Assembly (NCBI RefSeq): GCF_035987325.1
Contig: NZ_CP108488.1
Location: 9,114,001 to 9,178,000 of the forward strand
Source of the DNA: Streptomyces sp. NBC_01244
GTDB taxonomy: Bacteria; Actinomycetota; Actinomycetes; Streptomycetales; Streptomycetaceae
Length of the DNA: 64,000 bases
Direction: 5' to 3'
The first letter of the stretch is position 1. Every line of letters begins with the position of its first letter. This document shows positions 32,041-41,344 of this stretch, piece after piece. The translations under genes and the position numbers were made by a program. The notes below the pieces were generated by a model that saw nothing but the letters and a program-made list of their open reading frames with translations, made no database searches and was not told where the DNA came from.

Positions 32041-32763
32041 ATGAACACTGCCGTCCGTACGAGCCGCAGAGGCTGGAAGTCCTACGTCATCGGGGCCGCG
32101 ACGGTCACCGCGCTGCTCGCGTCCGCGGCATGCTCGCCGGAAGGGGGCGACGGGCCGGACGACCGCAAGCCCACGGCCCGGCCGAGCAGCCCGGGTACGC
32201 CGAGCACCTCGGCCACGCCCGGCGCGACCGGCACGCCGAAGCCCGGCGACACGCCCTCGGCGGAGCCGACCCCGGGAGCGACCGGCACCGGCGGCGGCGG
32301 CGGTGGCGACGGCGCCATCGCCCTCTGTGCCCCGGGCGAGGTCTCGATCACTTCCAGCACCGAGGACGAGAAGGGCCAGGGCGTCCGGCACATCCTCCTC
32401 ACCCTCACCAACACCGGCAAGAAGACGTGCAAGGTCTACCGCTATCCCCTCATCCAGCTCGGGAACGCCCAGCGGCTGGTTCCCGAGATCAAGGAGAGCG
32501 CCCCCACCCCCGGAGAGCCCTTCTCCACCATCGCCCCGGGCAAGGAGACGTACGCCGCGCTGCTGCTCAACGGTCCCATGGACGAGGCGCCGGCGAAGAC
32601 CATGACCGTCCAGCTCCAGGACCGCAAGCTCGGGAGCAAGCTGGGCGAGCCGGTCAAGGTCGCCTTCCCCGGTGTCGACACGGTGTACTACAACGACTTC
32701 GCGAAGGTCACCCACTGGATGACCGCCTCGGGTCTCGCCCTGCGCTTCATCATGTCGTCCTGA
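32041..32763 (+). CDS. DUF4232-type lipoprotein
   Basis: A 240-residue lipoprotein. The signal peptide ends in lipobox LASAAC, giving a lipid-anchored Cys31. A long Pro/Ser/Thr/Gly linker follows, then a beta-sandwich domain of the DUF4232 type common in Streptomyces (VRHILLTLTNTGKKTCKVYRYPLI, with a conserved Cys pair). The role of the family is unknown; position suggests a cell-surface binding protein. ATG has GGGGGAA upstream. The kinase gene follows on the same strand with about 100 bp between. Confidence 0.82.
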   Translation: MNTAVRTSRRGWKSYVIGAATVTALLASAACSPEGGDGPDDRKPTARPSSPGTPSTSATPGATGTPKPGDTPSAEPTPGATGTGGGGGGDGAIALCAPGEVSITSSTEDEKGQGVRHILLTLTNTGKKTCKVYRYPLIQLGNAQRLVPEIKESAPTPGEPFSTIAPGKETYAALLLNGPMDEAPAKTMTVQLQDRKLGSKLGEPVKVAFPGVDTVYYNDFAKVTHWMTASGLALRFIMSS

Positions 32764-32860
32764 CGATCCGGCACCCCGGGCCGTCCTCTAAAGTGACTCC
32801 ACCGGTCGGTCCGTGCGCCCCGGAGCGTGCGGACAACGGCCTTGTGGACAGGGGGAGTCG

Positions 32861-34482
<1,622 letters not shown>

Positions 34483-34486
<4 letters not shown>

Positions 34487-34902
34487 CGCGACAGGCGGCC
34501 CGCCGCGGTGTGGGCGAGCCAGCCGACGGCCGCCCCGACCGCGTACCAGAAAAGGTCGGGCGCATTGAAGGTGGACCCGAGGACGAGCCGGGCGACCGCG
34601 CTGTGCCGGGAGAGCCCCGCGGGCACTCCGGTGAGCTGGAGGAACTCCACCGTCCAGCTCACCGCGAGAGCGCCCGTGGCAGCCCGCAGTGCCGTCACCC
34701 GCGGCAGGGCCAGCACGATGAGGGCGAAGATCAGTACGGTGTACAGCGCGTCTCCGCCGTACTTCGCCGGGTCCCCCGTCGCCACGGCCCGTAGGCCCAA
34801 CCCCGCGCCGACGGTCACCACCACCGCGGCGGCTGCCGCGAGACGGGTCCGGGCCCGGAGAGGTCCGGCACGGTCACCGCTCGCAGGCATGGGGATGGTC
34901 AC
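34483..34902 (-). CDS. Small membrane protein, DUF2809-like
   Basis: A protein of about 139 residues with four predicted helices (LAAAAAVVVTVGAGLGL, ALYTVLIFALIVLALP, a segment around WTVEFLQL, and FWYAVGAAVGWLAH). The motifs GDALYTVLIF, EFLQLTGVP and STFNAPDLFWYAVGA fit the DUF2809 family of small integral membrane proteins of unknown function. Start is either GTG at 34902 or ATG at 34890; neither has a strong ribosome site. Its stop overlaps the kinase stop in convergent orientation. Confidence 0.75.
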
Positions 34903-35088
34903 GGGGACCACCCTGCCAGACGGCCGCCACCCGTCATCCCAGGTCTCAGCTCCCGCGACCTCGGCGGAGCGGAGGGGGCCGGGTGGGCCTCGTACCCAGG
35001 CGGGTTGAGTAGGGCGACTCATGCCGGACCGGGCGGCGGCCGACACGCTGGGGGTACGAAGACCGCACACCCCCGGAGGTTCGATTCC

Positions 35089-35745
35089 ATGATCAGCCAC
35101 GTCGCCGCCGCCCTGGCCCCGGTGTTCGGGCGGATGACCGTCTCCGAGGACACATCGGGCCCCCTCGTCGGCGGGACCATCCTGGCCGCCAACCACACCA
35201 GCCTGGCCGACCCCGTCATCGTGGTCGCCGCCCTGCGCCGGCTCGGCGTAGACCCGGTGATCATGGCCACGGCCGGGCTGTGGCGGGTCCCGGTGCTCGG
35301 CGGCGCACTCGCCCGCGAAGGACACATCCCGGTCCACCGGGGTACGGCCCGCGCGGCGCGTTCCCTCGCCGATGCCGCCGAGGCACTGGCGGCGGGGCGC
35401 TGCGTGCTGATGTACGGGGAAGGCGGGATCCCCGCCCGCCGCGACTCCGGGGAAGCCGCGCCCCTGCCCTTCCGCACCGGCCTGGCCCGCCTCGCCCTGG
35501 CCACGGGAGCACCCGTCCGCCCCGTCGGTCAGGCAGGCGCCCGCCGTGTCAGCTCCGGGACGACGGCCAAGCAGCTCGCCGGAGTCCTCACGGCCCCGGT
35601 CCGCCGGCCACGCCTCCATGTCCACGTGGGCGCGCCCCTGTTCCTGCCGGACGGCCTTGCCGAGGCAACGGCCGCGGCCCACGGGGCGGTCACCTCGGCC
35701 TGGCGGACCGCACTGTCCGGGCTCGCCGGAGTCGGCGCGCCGTAG
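35089..35745 (+). CDS. PlsC-like 1-acylglycerol-3-phosphate acyltransferase family protein
   Basis: A 218-residue acyltransferase. The catalytic HX4D motif is NHTSLAD (His and Asp), and the glycerol-phosphate binding motif is EGGIPARR. Lengths between motifs match the LPLAT family. It would transfer an acyl group to a lysophospholipid or similar at the inner membrane face. ATG at 35089 has GGAGG ten bases upstream. It stands alone between divergent or convergent neighbours, so its specific lipid is not inferable. Confidence 0.88.
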   Translation: MISHVAAALAPVFGRMTVSEDTSGPLVGGTILAANHTSLADPVIVVAALRRLGVDPVIMATAGLWRVPVLGGALAREGHIPVHRGTARAARSLADAAEALAAGRCVLMYGEGGIPARRDSGEAAPLPFRTGLARLALATGAPVRPVGQAGARRVSSGTTAKQLAGVLTAPVRRPRLHVHVGAPLFLPDGLAEATAAAHGAVTSAWRTALSGLAGVGAP

Positions 35746-35923
35746 TCAGAGGCCGCCGAGTTGACCTCTGACCGTGGAAGCTCCTTCGCCCGACGGGTCA
35801 ACCGACTTACACCGCACATGCGTTGGAGCTCACTCGGCCTTCCTCGGCCCATGCGTACGCCCCTCGGCAGGGGAGTCCGTGGCGAGTGCGCTGGAACTCG
35901 CCCGTCCGGGCGTACGGACGTTC

Positions 35924-35929
35924 TAGCGT
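35924..35929 (+). promoter_or_regulatory. -10 element of a probable leaderless promoter (M1 peptidase)
   Basis: TAGCGT ends seven bases before the ATG at 35937, and no ribosome site is present. The same hexamer at the same spacing precedes the multicopper oxidase gene. A clear -35 was not found. Confidence 0.55.
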
Positions 35930-35936
35930 GCCTGCC

Positions 35937-37328
35937 ATGATCTCGCTCAGGTTCCGGCGGGCCCTGTTGCTCGCCCTCGCTTCCGTCCTGCTCTGCGTCT
36001 CCCAGACGGCCACGGCCGAGGCCTCTCCCGATCCTGCGGGCCCCGCGCCGGCGGCGACGCCCGACCGTCCCTCCTACGAGGTGTCGTTGCGCGGCGACAC
36101 CGACGGCTCGCACTGGACCGGCCGCCAGACGGTGTCCTTCCGCAATTCCGCCCGCACTGCCCTGCGTTCGGTCGACGTCAGGCTGTGGGGCAACGGCGCC
36201 GACGGCTGCGGAACCCGGGAGGCGCCGTCCCCGGTCCGGGTGGGCCGGGTCACCGGAGGCATCCCGCGGCCCCTCACCGTCGACTGCACCGCCCTGCGGA
36301 TCGACCTGCCCGCGCCGCTCCCGTACGGGGCGCGGACGAGCATCTCCTTCGACGTGGACATCACTGTCCCGGGCCGCGTCCACCGCTTCGGCAAGGACGG
36401 CGCGCACCGCTACCTCGGCAACGCGCTGCCCTTGCTGTCCGTACGCGACGCCCAGGGCCGGCACCTCGATCCGGACGTCGGCTTCGGCGAGAGCTTCCAC
36501 ACCCTGACCGGTGACTTCCGCGTGGTCCTCGACCACCCCAGCGCGCTCGTCGTCCCCGCGACGGGCACCACCACCCGCTGCGCGGGCGCACCCGGCCGCA
36601 CGGTCAGCACCAGCGTCGCGCACGGGGTACGGGACTTCGCATGGGCGGCGGGCCCCTTCCTGTCGAAGACGGTGACCACGCCGGGCGGAGTACGGCTGAA
36701 CGCGTACTGGACCGCCGCGACTTCCCCCGAGGGCGTCGCCACCGACCTGAAGGACGCCGTCGGCTCGGTCGACGAGTTCGGGAAGCGCTTCGGGCGCTAC
36801 CCCTACGGCGAGCTCGACCTCGTCATGAGCGACAACCTCGACGAGTTCGGCAGCATGGAGTTCCCGGGCCTCGTCCTGCTCTGGACCGAGCCGGAGGGGT
36901 CGGCCGTCGTCCACGAGATCGCCCACCAGTGGTTCTACGGCATCGTCGGCAACGACCAGTTCGCGTCACCCTGGCTGGACGAATCCTTCGCCCAGTACGC
37001 GAACCAGTCGTACTACGGCGGGGACACCACCACCTGCTGGGAGGACCAGGGCGCCTGGCCCAGCGAGACGGCCGCCCTCACCCACTCCATGGCCTACTAC
37101 GCGGACGGCCACCGATCGGAGTACGTCCGAGTCGTCTACCACCGCGGCTCCTGCGCCTTGCACGACCTGGAACGCTCCCTGGGCACCCCGGCGATGACGG
37201 CCATGCTGCGCGGCTACGTCCGCGACCACTGGCTGGGCGTCTCCACCACCACGGACTTCAAGCGAGCGGCCCAGGCGGCGACGCCCCAGGACCTCACCCC
37301 GTTCTGGACGGAACACCGGATCCACTGA
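35937..37328 (+). CDS. Secreted M1 family metallopeptidase (aminopeptidase N-like)
   Basis: A 463-residue exported zinc peptidase. Signal peptide MISLRFRRALLLALASVLLCVSQTATAEA, then a beta saddle domain and the catalytic domain. The zinc motif is HEIAHQW (His326, Glu327, His330) with the third ligand Glu349 in WLDESFAQY, exactly the M1 HEXXH-X18-E spacing. The exopeptidase GxMEN motif reads GSMEF, so N-terminal amine recognition may differ from aminopeptidase N. It is shorter than full APN and lacks the large C-terminal helical domain, as in many Streptomyces M1 proteins. ATG at 35937 is supported by a -10 box just upstream. Confidence 0.9.
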   Translation: MISLRFRRALLLALASVLLCVSQTATAEASPDPAGPAPAATPDRPSYEVSLRGDTDGSHWTGRQTVSFRNSARTALRSVDVRLWGNGADGCGTREAPSPVRVGRVTGGIPRPLTVDCTALRIDLPAPLPYGARTSISFDVDITVPGRVHRFGKDGAHRYLGNALPLLSVRDAQGRHLDPDVGFGESFHTLTGDFRVVLDHPSALVVPATGTTTRCAGAPGRTVSTSVAHGVRDFAWAAGPFLSKTVTTPGGVRLNAYWTAATSPEGVATDLKDAVGSVDEFGKRFGRYPYGELDLVMSDNLDEFGSMEFPGLVLLWTEPEGSAVVHEIAHQWFYGIVGNDQFASPWLDESFAQYANQSYYGGDTTTCWEDQGAWPSETAALTHSMAYYADGHRSEYVRVVYHRGSCALHDLERSLGTPAMTAMLRGYVRDHWLGVSTTTDFKRAAQAATPQDLTPFWTEHRIH

Positions 37329-37329
37329 C

Positions 37330-37662
37330 CGCGTCCGGCGGTTCGAGAAATGCGGACGGCTTCCCGAGGTCCTGTATCTCGTTCCGGAACCCGCATCGCC
37401 ACTGATCCGGCTCACGGAGGCGGTTGCCGATCGGTGGCCCGAGACTCCGCCCTACGGCGGCCGGTTCGCCGAGATCGTGCCGCACCTGACCATTGCCCAA
37501 GGCCAGGAAGACGCCGTCCTGGAGGAGATCGAGGCCGACCTCGGCGGCAGGCTCCCCTTCACCTCCCGCGTCTCGTCGGTCGAGCTCATGGTCCACGACG
37601 GCACGCGGTGGCAGCCGCGGGCGTCGTACGCGCTCGGAGACCGACCCCGACACCGCCCCTGA
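37330..37662 (+). pseudogene. N-terminally truncated 2'-5' RNA ligase family protein
   Basis: Directly after the M1 stop the frame reads RFEKCGRLPEVLYLVPEPASP and later VPHLTIAQGQEDAVL, RLPFTSRVSSVEL and a final RASYALGD. This is the C-terminal two-thirds of a 2'-5' RNA ligase/phosphodiesterase-like protein; the PHLTIA tripeptide block is the second HxT motif. The N-terminal HxT motif and start codon are missing and the M1 gene occupies that place. It may be translated only from internal starts such as GTG at 37477 (61 aa). Likely a relic cut by rearrangement. Confidence 0.75.
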
Positions 37663-37690
37663 ACCCTCTCGGGGGCGGTGTCGGGGTCGG
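37641..37690 (+). terminator. Long hairpin terminator
   Basis: A perfect 19-bp stem (37641-37659 with 37672-37690) and a 12-base loop. The loop begins with the TGA that ends the RNA-ligase remnant. It isolates that remnant from the multicopper oxidase promoter that follows. Confidence 0.85.
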
Positions 37691-37730
37691 TCCCGGGTCG
37701 GTCCCCGATGTCCGGCGCGAGCGCTGTCCG

Positions 37731-37736
37731 TAGCGT
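37731..37736 (+). promoter_or_regulatory. -10 element of a probable leaderless promoter (multicopper oxidase)
   Basis: TAGCGT ends seven bases before the ATG at 37744, with no ribosome site, as at the M1 peptidase gene. No clear -35. Confidence 0.55.
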
Positions 37737-37743
37737 CGTTCGC

Positions 37744-39318
37744 ATGTGGAGGAACGGGAAGAACGGGACCGGCGGCAAGCGCCGGATGTCGCCTTGGAAG
37801 CGGGCGCTGCTGATCGTCGGGTCGCTGGCCGCGAGCTTCGCCCTGGTCATGGGCGTGCTCTTCACCTGGCTCTACACCGGGGCCAAGGTGTCCACCGTCG
37901 GCGCGGTGGACTTCCGCAACGCCCTCGCGGTACCGCCCCTCGCCGCCTCCACCGTGGACGCGGACGGAACGCGCGTCTTCGACCTGCGGATGCAGACGGG
38001 GGAGACCGAGTTCACCCCCGGGACCAAGACCCCCACCTGGGGGTTCAACGGGAGCCACCTCGGCCCCACCCTCCGCGCCGCGAAGGGGGAGAAGGTCCGG
38101 GTGAAGGTGGCCAACGCCCTGCCGGAGGCCTCCACCGTCCACTGGCACGGCATGCACCTGCCCGCCGCGATGGAAGGCGGCCCGCACCAGATGGTCCCGG
38201 CGGGCGGCAGTTGGGCCCCGCAGTGGACGGTGTCGCAGCCGGCCTCGACGCTCTGGTACCACCCGCACCCCCACGGCGCGACCGAGTCGCACGTTCAGCG
38301 TGGCCTCGCGGGCCTGTTCCTCCTGGACGACGCGCAGTCGACGGCCCTGCCCCTGCCCAAGACGTACGGGGTCGACGACATCCCGGTCATCGTGCAGGAC
38401 GTCTCCTTCGACGGCGCGAAGTTCGACCACGGTCACAAGCTCATGCGCAACGTCGGCTTCCTCGGCGACCGGACGATGGTCAACGGCACCCTGGACCCAT
38501 ACGTCACCGTCCAGGACGAACTGGTCCGGCTGCGCCTGCTGAACGCCTCCACCGCCCGCGTCTACACCTTCGGTTTCGACGACGGCCGTGCGTTCCGGCA
38601 GATCGCCTCGGACGGCGGTCTCCTCGAAGCACCGCACACCACCGACCGCCTGCGCCTGTCGCCGGGTGAGCGCGCGGAGGTCGTCGTACGCATACGGCCC
38701 GGCGAGCGGACGGTACTGCGCTCGTATCCCCTGGACGCCGGCCTGGACTTCTGGAACCAGCGCTTCGGGGGCGGCGACGACTCCTTCGACGTGATGCAGC
38801 TGCGCGGGGCGCCCACCCTTCGACCGTCGGCCGAGCTTCCGCGGGCGCTGGCGGCCTCAACGCTCCCCACCGGCGAGGACTCGGTGCGCAGCCGCTCCTT
38901 CGACCTCAAGATGTCCGGCATCAACGGCCGGAAGATGGACATGTCCCGGGTGGACGAGACGGTCACCCGCGGCACGGCCGAGACCTGGACCCTCCGCAAC
39001 AACGACGGGATGCCGCACAACTTCCACGTCCACGACGTCCAGTTCCGCGTACTCGACATCAACGGCGCCGCCCCGCCACCGCCGTTGCGCGGGCCGAAGG
39101 ACACCGTCTTCGTCCCGTCCGGTGCGACGGTCCGCATAGCCATGCGCTTCGAGGGCCCCGCTGACCCGGACACCCCGTACATGTACCACTGCCACCTCCT
39201 CTATCACGAGGACGAGGGCATGATGGGCCAGTTCACGGTGGTGGACCCGGGCGGACCGGCACCCACCCCGAAGCTCCCGCCCGCGCCCGGCGCACATCAG
39301 CACCAGGGCGCGTACTGA
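37744..39318 (+). CDS. Membrane-anchored multicopper oxidase
   Basis: A 524-residue three-cupredoxin oxidase with an N-terminal membrane anchor (RALLIVGSLAASFALVMGVLFTWLY). All four copper-binding clusters are present: HWHGMH, WYHPHPHG, HNFHVHDVQF and the type-1 site MYHCHLLYHEDEGMM. It resembles CueO/SpoA-type oxidases that oxidise metal ions or phenolics while reducing O2 to water outside the cell. A His-rich end (GAHQHQGAY) may bind copper. It has its own promoter and converges on a two-component system. Substrate is not determined. Confidence 0.92.
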   Translation: MWRNGKNGTGGKRRMSPWKRALLIVGSLAASFALVMGVLFTWLYTGAKVSTVGAVDFRNALAVPPLAASTVDADGTRVFDLRMQTGETEFTPGTKTPTWGFNGSHLGPTLRAAKGEKVRVKVANALPEASTVHWHGMHLPAAMEGGPHQMVPAGGSWAPQWTVSQPASTLWYHPHPHGATESHVQRGLAGLFLLDDAQSTALPLPKTYGVDDIPVIVQDVSFDGAKFDHGHKLMRNVGFLGDRTMVNGTLDPYVTVQDELVRLRLLNASTARVYTFGFDDGRAFRQIASDGGLLEAPHTTDRLRLSPGERAEVVVRIRPGERTVLRSYPLDAGLDFWNQRFGGGDDSFDVMQLRGAPTLRPSAELPRALAASTLPTGEDSVRSRSFDLKMSGINGRKMDMSRVDETVTRGTAETWTLRNNDGMPHNFHVHDVQFRVLDINGAAPPPPLRGPKDTVFVPSGATVRIAMRFEGPADPDTPYMYHCHLLYHEDEGMMGQFTVVDPGGPAPTPKLPPAPGAHQHQGAY

Positions 39319-39359
39319 TGTCCCGGCGGGGACTCATGGGACATGGCCCGACACCCGGC

Positions 39360-40022
39360 TCAGGTTCCGGGGAGGATGCGGCGCGTTTCGTAGGCCCACA
39401 TCGCGATCTCGACCCGGTTGCGGGCGCCGAGTTTGGCCATCAGGCTGGCCAGATGCGTCTTCACCGTGCTGAGGCTGATGTGCAGTGCATCGGCGATCTC
39501 GGTGTTGGTCAGCCCGCGAGCGACGGCGAGGAGCACCTGCTCCTCGCGGGCGGTGACGGGGGAGACCGGCTGGGCCACGGGCCGGCCGGCGGGCAGGTCC
39601 GCGAATGCCTGGAGCAGACGGACGGTGACGCTGGGCGCGATGAGCGCCTCACCGCCGGACGCCGACCGTACGGCCTGCGCCAGAAGCTCCGGTCCCGTGT
39701 CCTTGAGGAGGAATCCGCGGGCGCCGGCACGCAGTGAGCCGTAGACGTACTCGTCGAGGTCGAACGTGGTGATGACGACCACGACCAGCGGGTCGGCGAC
39801 GCCCGGGCCGGCGATCAGCCGGGTGGCCTCGAGCCCGTCGAGTACGGGCATGCGGATGTCGAACAGGCAGACGTCGGGGCGTAGTTCGCGGGCCAGGCGT
39901 ACCGCTTCCCGCCCGTCGGCGGCCTCGCCGACCACCTCGATGCCGGGCTGGGCGTTCAGCATGATCCGCAACCCGGTGCGGATGATCGTCTGGTCGTCAG
40001 CGACGAGGACGCGAATGGACAC
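39360..40022 (-). CDS. LuxR-family (NarL-type) response regulator
   Basis: A 220-residue response regulator. Receiver: ADD acidic pocket, phosphoacceptor Asp in CLFDIRMPVLDG, Lys in LLKDTG. C-terminal LuxR helix-turn-helix: TAREEQVLLAVARGLTNTEI then HISLSTVKTHLASLMAKL. GTG at 40022 (SIRVLVADDQ) is chosen as start; it overlaps the end of the upstream kinase gene by 26 bp, marking a coupled two-component pair. The likely target is the divergent MMPL gene. Confidence 0.93.
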   Translation of the reverse strand: MSIRVLVADDQTIIRTGLRIMLNAQPGIEVVGEAADGREAVRLARELRPDVCLFDIRMPVLDGLEATRLIAGPGVADPLVVVVITTFDLDEYVYGSLRAGARGFLLKDTGPELLAQAVRSASGGEALIAPSVTVRLLQAFADLPAGRPVAQPVSPVTAREEQVLLAVARGLTNTEIADALHISLSTVKTHLASLMAKLGARNRVEIAMWAYETRRILPGT

Positions 40023-41169
40023 CGCTCTCGCTCCTCGCTCTCGGCAGTTCGGCTTCGACATGCCAGCCCCGGTCGGTACCCGGCCCGGCTCGTAGTGTGC
40101 CGCCAAGCAGGGTCGCGCGCTCGCGTAGTCCGGTAAGTCCGTATCCGTCGCGACCCCGGCCGGTGCGCCGGCCGTTGTCGCGCACGCTCACCCGCACCGT
40201 GTGCCGTTCCGCGGCGACCCGAACGACGAGCTCGGTCGCGTCGACCGCATGGCGCAGCACGTTGGTCACCGACTCCTGCACGATCCGGTAGACGGCCGCG
40301 TCCACGGCCGGGGGCAGCGCGTCCAGTTCGCCGTCGAGCCCCAGGTCGACCCTGAGGCGACCACCCGGGGTGCGCATCAGGCGCTCCAGATCCGCGACTC
40401 CGGCAGGGGGCGCCAGCTCGGCGCCGACCCCGCGGTCGCGCAGCGCGGCGACCATGGCGCGCATTTCCTCCAGCGTGCGCGCCCCTTCCTCCTCGACCCC
40501 CTCCAGGGCTTCGACGGCGGCGGACGGGTCGGTGCCCGCGAGCACCCGGCCCGCCTGGGCGATGATCACCATGGCCGACACGTGGTGGGCCACCGTGTCG
40601 TGCAGTTCCCGGGCGAGCTGCTCGCGTTCGCGGGAGCGCACCTGCTCCAACTGCCGCTCGCGAGCGGTCACCCGGAACCGCACGGCGGCCCCGACCACGC
40701 CGGGCAGCAGGAGGACGACGAAGGCCGCGACCTTTTCGACGACCGAGGTCCCGTCCGTGACGACACACAGCGCGCCGACCGCGAGGATCACCGCGTCGCC
40801 CAGCACGATCTCGCGTCCCGATCCCCACCGGGGCAGCGCGTACACGAGCACGAGCACGACCGCGCCGGTGTACAGGCCGACGGGCTCGCGCGGTGCGGCG
40901 ACGAGCGAGGCCACCGGAAGCAGGCTCACCGAGCCGAACGCCAGCGTCACCATCGCCAGCGGGCGGGTCCGGCGCCACAGGGGCAGCAGGCACAGCCATA
41001 CGGTGAGCACCACCGCCACCGGCCGCCACACGACGTTCTCGCGCAGGATGGCCTCCAACGCCACACCGGCAAGGCCCGCGGCGAGCAGCGCCCAGTCCCG
41101 CCACACCCGGGCGGGCGCGTCGGGCGGCCGGGGTTCGGTCCACAGGGTTCGCAGGTCGTCTCGGAGCAC
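39997..41169 (-). CDS. Sensor histidine kinase (HisKA_3/DesK type)
   Basis: A 390-residue kinase with an N-terminal block of about five to six membrane helices and little extracellular sequence, a HisKA_3 dimerisation motif with the phosphorylatable His in ARELHDTVAHHVSAMV, and a short ATPase domain (VQESVTNVLRHA, DNG and GYGLTGLRER). Such kinases usually sense membrane or envelope stress. It pairs with the overlapping LuxR response regulator and is divergent from an MMPL transporter. Confidence 0.92.
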   Translation of the reverse strand: MLRDDLRTLWTEPRPPDAPARVWRDWALLAAGLAGVALEAILRENVVWRPVAVVLTVWLCLLPLWRRTRPLAMVTLAFGSVSLLPVASLVAAPREPVGLYTGAVVLVLVYALPRWGSGREIVLGDAVILAVGALCVVTDGTSVVEKVAAFVVLLLPGVVGAAVRFRVTARERQLEQVRSREREQLARELHDTVAHHVSAMVIIAQAGRVLAGTDPSAAVEALEGVEEEGARTLEEMRAMVAALRDRGVGAELAPPAGVADLERLMRTPGGRLRVDLGLDGELDALPPAVDAAVYRIVQESVTNVLRHAVDATELVVRVAAERHTVRVSVRDNGRRTGRGRDGYGLTGLRERATLLGGTLRAGPGTDRGWHVEAELPRARSESGVHSRPRR

Positions 41170-41344
41170 GATTCTCAGCCTAGGGACCGCGGCGTGCCGC
41201 GCATCGGCCGAAAGGACGGGTCGTCACTCCACCCCGGGGACGACGGATCCGCGGCCCGCGGGCCGATGCCGCGGAGCGCCGTGGCGACGAGCCTCGGCAT
41301 TGTCGGCCGTACAAGGACGGCCGACGAGGTGGTTGGAGGACCCG

